Part shown: piece by piece, positions 17,054 to 19,308 of the stretch
How the letters are laid out: the number at the start of each line of letters is the position of its first letter
How positions within the stretch are numbered: the stretch's first letter is position 1
Assembly: GCA_036244855.1 (NCBI GenBank)
Contig: BQKZ01000727.1
Span: 33,127 to 52,434, forward strand
Source: Temnopleurus reevesii
Taxonomy: Eukaryota > Echinodermata > Echinoidea > Temnopleuroida > Temnopleuridae
Direction: 5' to 3'
Length of the DNA: 19,308 nucleotides
Position numbers and translations under genes: made by a program
Notes under the pieces: generated by a model
Seen by the model: only the letters and a program-made list of their open reading frames with translations
What the model was told of the DNA's origin: nothing
The model's database searches: none

Positions 17054-18275
17054 TGGGCACGACTGTCTTCTTTTTGAACGACTTTGAGGAGTACATATAT
17101 CATGTTTCTCGATGAATTGTATATTATGTCCGGTTTGGTTAAATATGAAACTAATATAAAGTGGAGCACCACTTCAATCTGTCTTTGTGGGGCTATTGAA
17201 AGGGGAGCTGGCTTTTTGTGATATAGGTTTTGCGAGCCAATTTCCTATTGTTATCAACAAATTTAAAGGTTCGATACAATTTTGTCAAAATCACGAACAC
17301 GCCCCTTTAAATTATGCAGTCTGCGCAGAATCAAATGTTCGAAATGTAAATTGTTTTGAAAATAGTTGGAAATTAACTAGGGAAACCTATCATAGGATGA
17401 AAGTGTGATGTTTAGATACTTGTTACATTTCGGAAAGGGATTATGAATCTTGTCACTGTTAATTCTGCAGAAATCGTTCTCATTTTGAGATGCTGCTGTC
17501 AATGTTTAAGATCACATGGTGTTTCATTCCATACACAATAATACAATGAAAATAAAGGAGCACTATTATATCGCATAATGAATACACTTGACAATATTGT
17601 TATTAAAGTATTTTCAAGAAATATCATGCAAAACCTTTTTACAATTGGTCCCTAATTTTGTGGGGTTTTTTTTAATTCAAGAATGAATCAAAGAATGGAA
17701 ACTCATGTATTGGAATTTGGAAGTGTCCATCAGTTCCTTGCGGGGGCTCGATGACCGGGTTTGGATGAATGTTTTCGATTGTCATGTTACCCTTGCGTGA
17801 CATGAATCCATAATTATGGTTTTATTGGTGTCCACCTTTACTCTAATTTCATGAATTTGACCTAATTTACATGATATCTCAATCTCCACTAGGAACATAA
17901 GCCAAGAAGTTAAAGTGATGCAAAGTAAATGCCACATGACTCGTTAAAACGGGGCGCCATTTTGAGAAGAAAACAAATTCTGCTTGCTGGTTTGTGCTTT
18001 CGAAGTCGGGCTTCAGGACGCATGTGAAAAGCGAAATGGAACCTCATATGTGCAAATAACAGGCTTTTGGTATAGTGCATGTAAGAATGAAGAAAAAAAA
18101 TGAATATGTGATCATTGTGATTTAAAATAAAAAAATATCGAAAGTAGGAATGAACATAATAATCATTTACTATTAAACAAATAAAAATGAATCGGCGCTC
18201 AGGAAGCACGTAGCTTTGGACTAGGGAAATTATCGCGCTCTAATCGACGAAGCTCCTCGCAGAGGTTCCCGCATT
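17054..18275. other. Stretch without recognised features
   Basis: AT-rich DNA. A 73-codon frame (17187-17408) and a 99-codon minus frame (17910-18209) have no recognisable motifs. AAAGGGG at 17199 and CCCCTTT at 17302 could be ends of a small element, but seven matching bases are too few to call. Confidence 0.5.
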
Positions 18276-18430
18276 GCAAGGAATATTTATTCTTTGAAAT
18301 GCCAAGTGCGCCGTGAATGGCTGCCGGGCTAAAGCCAGGGTAATAATAATGTAAAAGCGCCTTGAGCACTCAGCAGAGTGGATACGTGCGCTATATAAAT
18401 TGCATCTATTATTATTATTATTATTATTAA
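18276..18430 (+). mobile_element. Truncated SINE body with (ATT)n tail
   Basis: GGAATATTTATTCTTTGAAA, CCAGGGTAATAATAATG, AAGCGCCTTGAGC and CAGAGTGGATACGTG match 14398-14570 block by block, and the element ends in about seven TTA/ATT units (18407-18429). It lacks the tRNA-like head. This is the clearest tail of the three SINE copies in the window. Confidence 0.72.
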
Positions 18431-19029
18431 ACGTTATCAATTTAAATTGCTCGTATCTTAAAACAACTAGACGAATGGAATGGAAAATAAACCGATTCTT
18501 GCTTTTGCCACAGATTAGGAATTATGAAAATAGCACATGCTGAATCAATTAAATTTCACTTAGATTCTCAGCAAAGTTATTCATTGCCGTTAACATTACA
18601 TGAAAGTATCAATATGTGCAAATTAGGACTGAAGAATATTCTTCTATCTTTAAAAGGTCACAATATCACTTAAAAGTACAAAAAACTACGTGTAAACCAC
18701 ATTAACGTCAATGTCACGCTTACATTTTCCACTAAAATGACGCCCCTTGTTTTCCCCGCTTTGTTTACATAACGCAAAAAGAGGTCGGCCCATGCACCGT
18801 TTAGCTCGTCCAGCGGTCTTGGTATAAAGAACGGATCAAAAGCCTATTACTGATTACATATCGATTTCTATCCTAATGTCAAGTAGGTGTCATCCAACGC
18901 CACTCTTCGGCTCTAGATGCATGTCTAAAGACCACAAAACATGGCCATGTCCAAGGGCAAGGGGGCTATTTCGTTTCTTCATTTGAATAACATTCATCCA
19001 CGTAGCCAACCTTCCTCAAATCGGGTAAA
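18431..19029. other. Stretch without recognised features
   Basis: AT-rich, with a 12-bp palindrome ACATGGCCATGT at 18939-18950. No gene, RNA or repeat family recognised. Confidence 0.5.
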
Positions 19030-19157
19030 GCCCTAGTCACATAGAGACCGACTAAACACGACTCAACACGATTTTTTTGACACTGTTTACCCGGTCGAGT
19101 CCAGGGGAAAGAGTCGTGTCGAGTCATGTTGAATCGGGGCTTCTATGTGACTGGGGT
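19030..19157. mobile_element. Fold-back element (CACATAG family), copy 2
   Basis: Left arm CCCTAGTCACATAGAG with AACACGACTCAACACGA, right arm GAGTCATGTTGAATCGGGG with TCTATGTGACTGGGG. The arms pair with several mismatches round a T-run. The end matches the element at 8008 (GTCACATAG), while the inner arms have diverged. About 128 bp, the same length as copy 1. Confidence 0.75.
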
Positions 19158-19297
19158 GTCACCTTACTCAAGCTCGGTATATATATGCGAATAAGGTTCG
19201 TTGACAAGGGGTTTTAGAAAACAATTTGTTTGTGGGAACTGAACGTCTTTTATTTCGAAAAAAGTATAGTCCTTCAAATCCCTTTTGTTAAGGCTCA

Positions 19298-19308
19298 CCC
19301 CCCCCCCC
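19298..19308 (+). repeat. C-run at the window end
   Basis: Eleven C residues end the window after GGCTCA. It may continue beyond, and may mark the edge of another GC-rich element like those at 2766 and 9297, which cannot be seen here. Confidence 0.6.

Noticed and set aside
17199..17308. AAAGGGG / CCCCTTT as ends of a small transposon
   Set aside because: Only seven bases match, there is no flanking duplication and no second copy in the window.

Overview
This window looks like non-coding, repeat-dense DNA from an animal nuclear genome. I find no protein-coding gene, tRNA or rRNA gene, CRISPR array or prokaryotic operon that I can defend. The longest open frame is about 156 codons, none gives a recognisable protein, and the frames lie over repeats or low-complexity DNA. 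The repeats suggest a marine invertebrate deuterostome. A sea-urchin-like echinoderm is the best guess, because of tRNA-derived SINEs with a common 3' body, many short fold-back elements, and a GC-rich element whose end reads AATCCTGGGTGCGCGC and yields the spurious peptide ARTQDFD. The taxon is inference; no gene confirms it.

Layout. 1-1660: a pyrimidine-rich repeat in two copies (239 and 1189), a SINE with a tRNA-like head (391-735) and a CT/CA microsatellite. 1893-3485: a head-to-tail array of two units and a partial third. The second unit carries a 244-bp MITE (2766-3009) flanked by CAAAA; the first unit keeps the empty site. 3586-3842: a long fold-back MITE (family A). 3986-4112: a cluster of AGGGTG palindromes. 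4150-4995: a diverged 0.4-kb tandem duplication. 5700-5990: a probable LINE 3' end. 7514-7865: two copies of a repeat built round a 33-nt hairpin. 8008-8134: a near-perfect fold-back, with a relative at 19030-19157. 8571-8982: a pyrimidine-only tract. 9297-9543: the second GC-rich MITE, flanked by GTTTA. 10231-10753: two family A elements side by side. 10960-11093 and 16923-17053: a fold-back family (B) with GGGCCCCGTAACAT ends. 13595-13770: a palindromic element flanked by an exact 8-bp repeat. 14398-14570 and 18276-18430: truncated SINE bodies. 15939-16181: a fold-back with a perfect 21-bp terminal inverted repeat.

The intervals between these are AT-rich and hold nothing I recognise; they could be intergenic or intronic. 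No genes act together here. The main content is an assembly of small non-autonomous transposons, several with target-site duplications that define their ends. The most informative locus is 2145-3014, where a tandem duplication preserves both the occupied and the empty target site. I found no evidence for a new multi-gene system.
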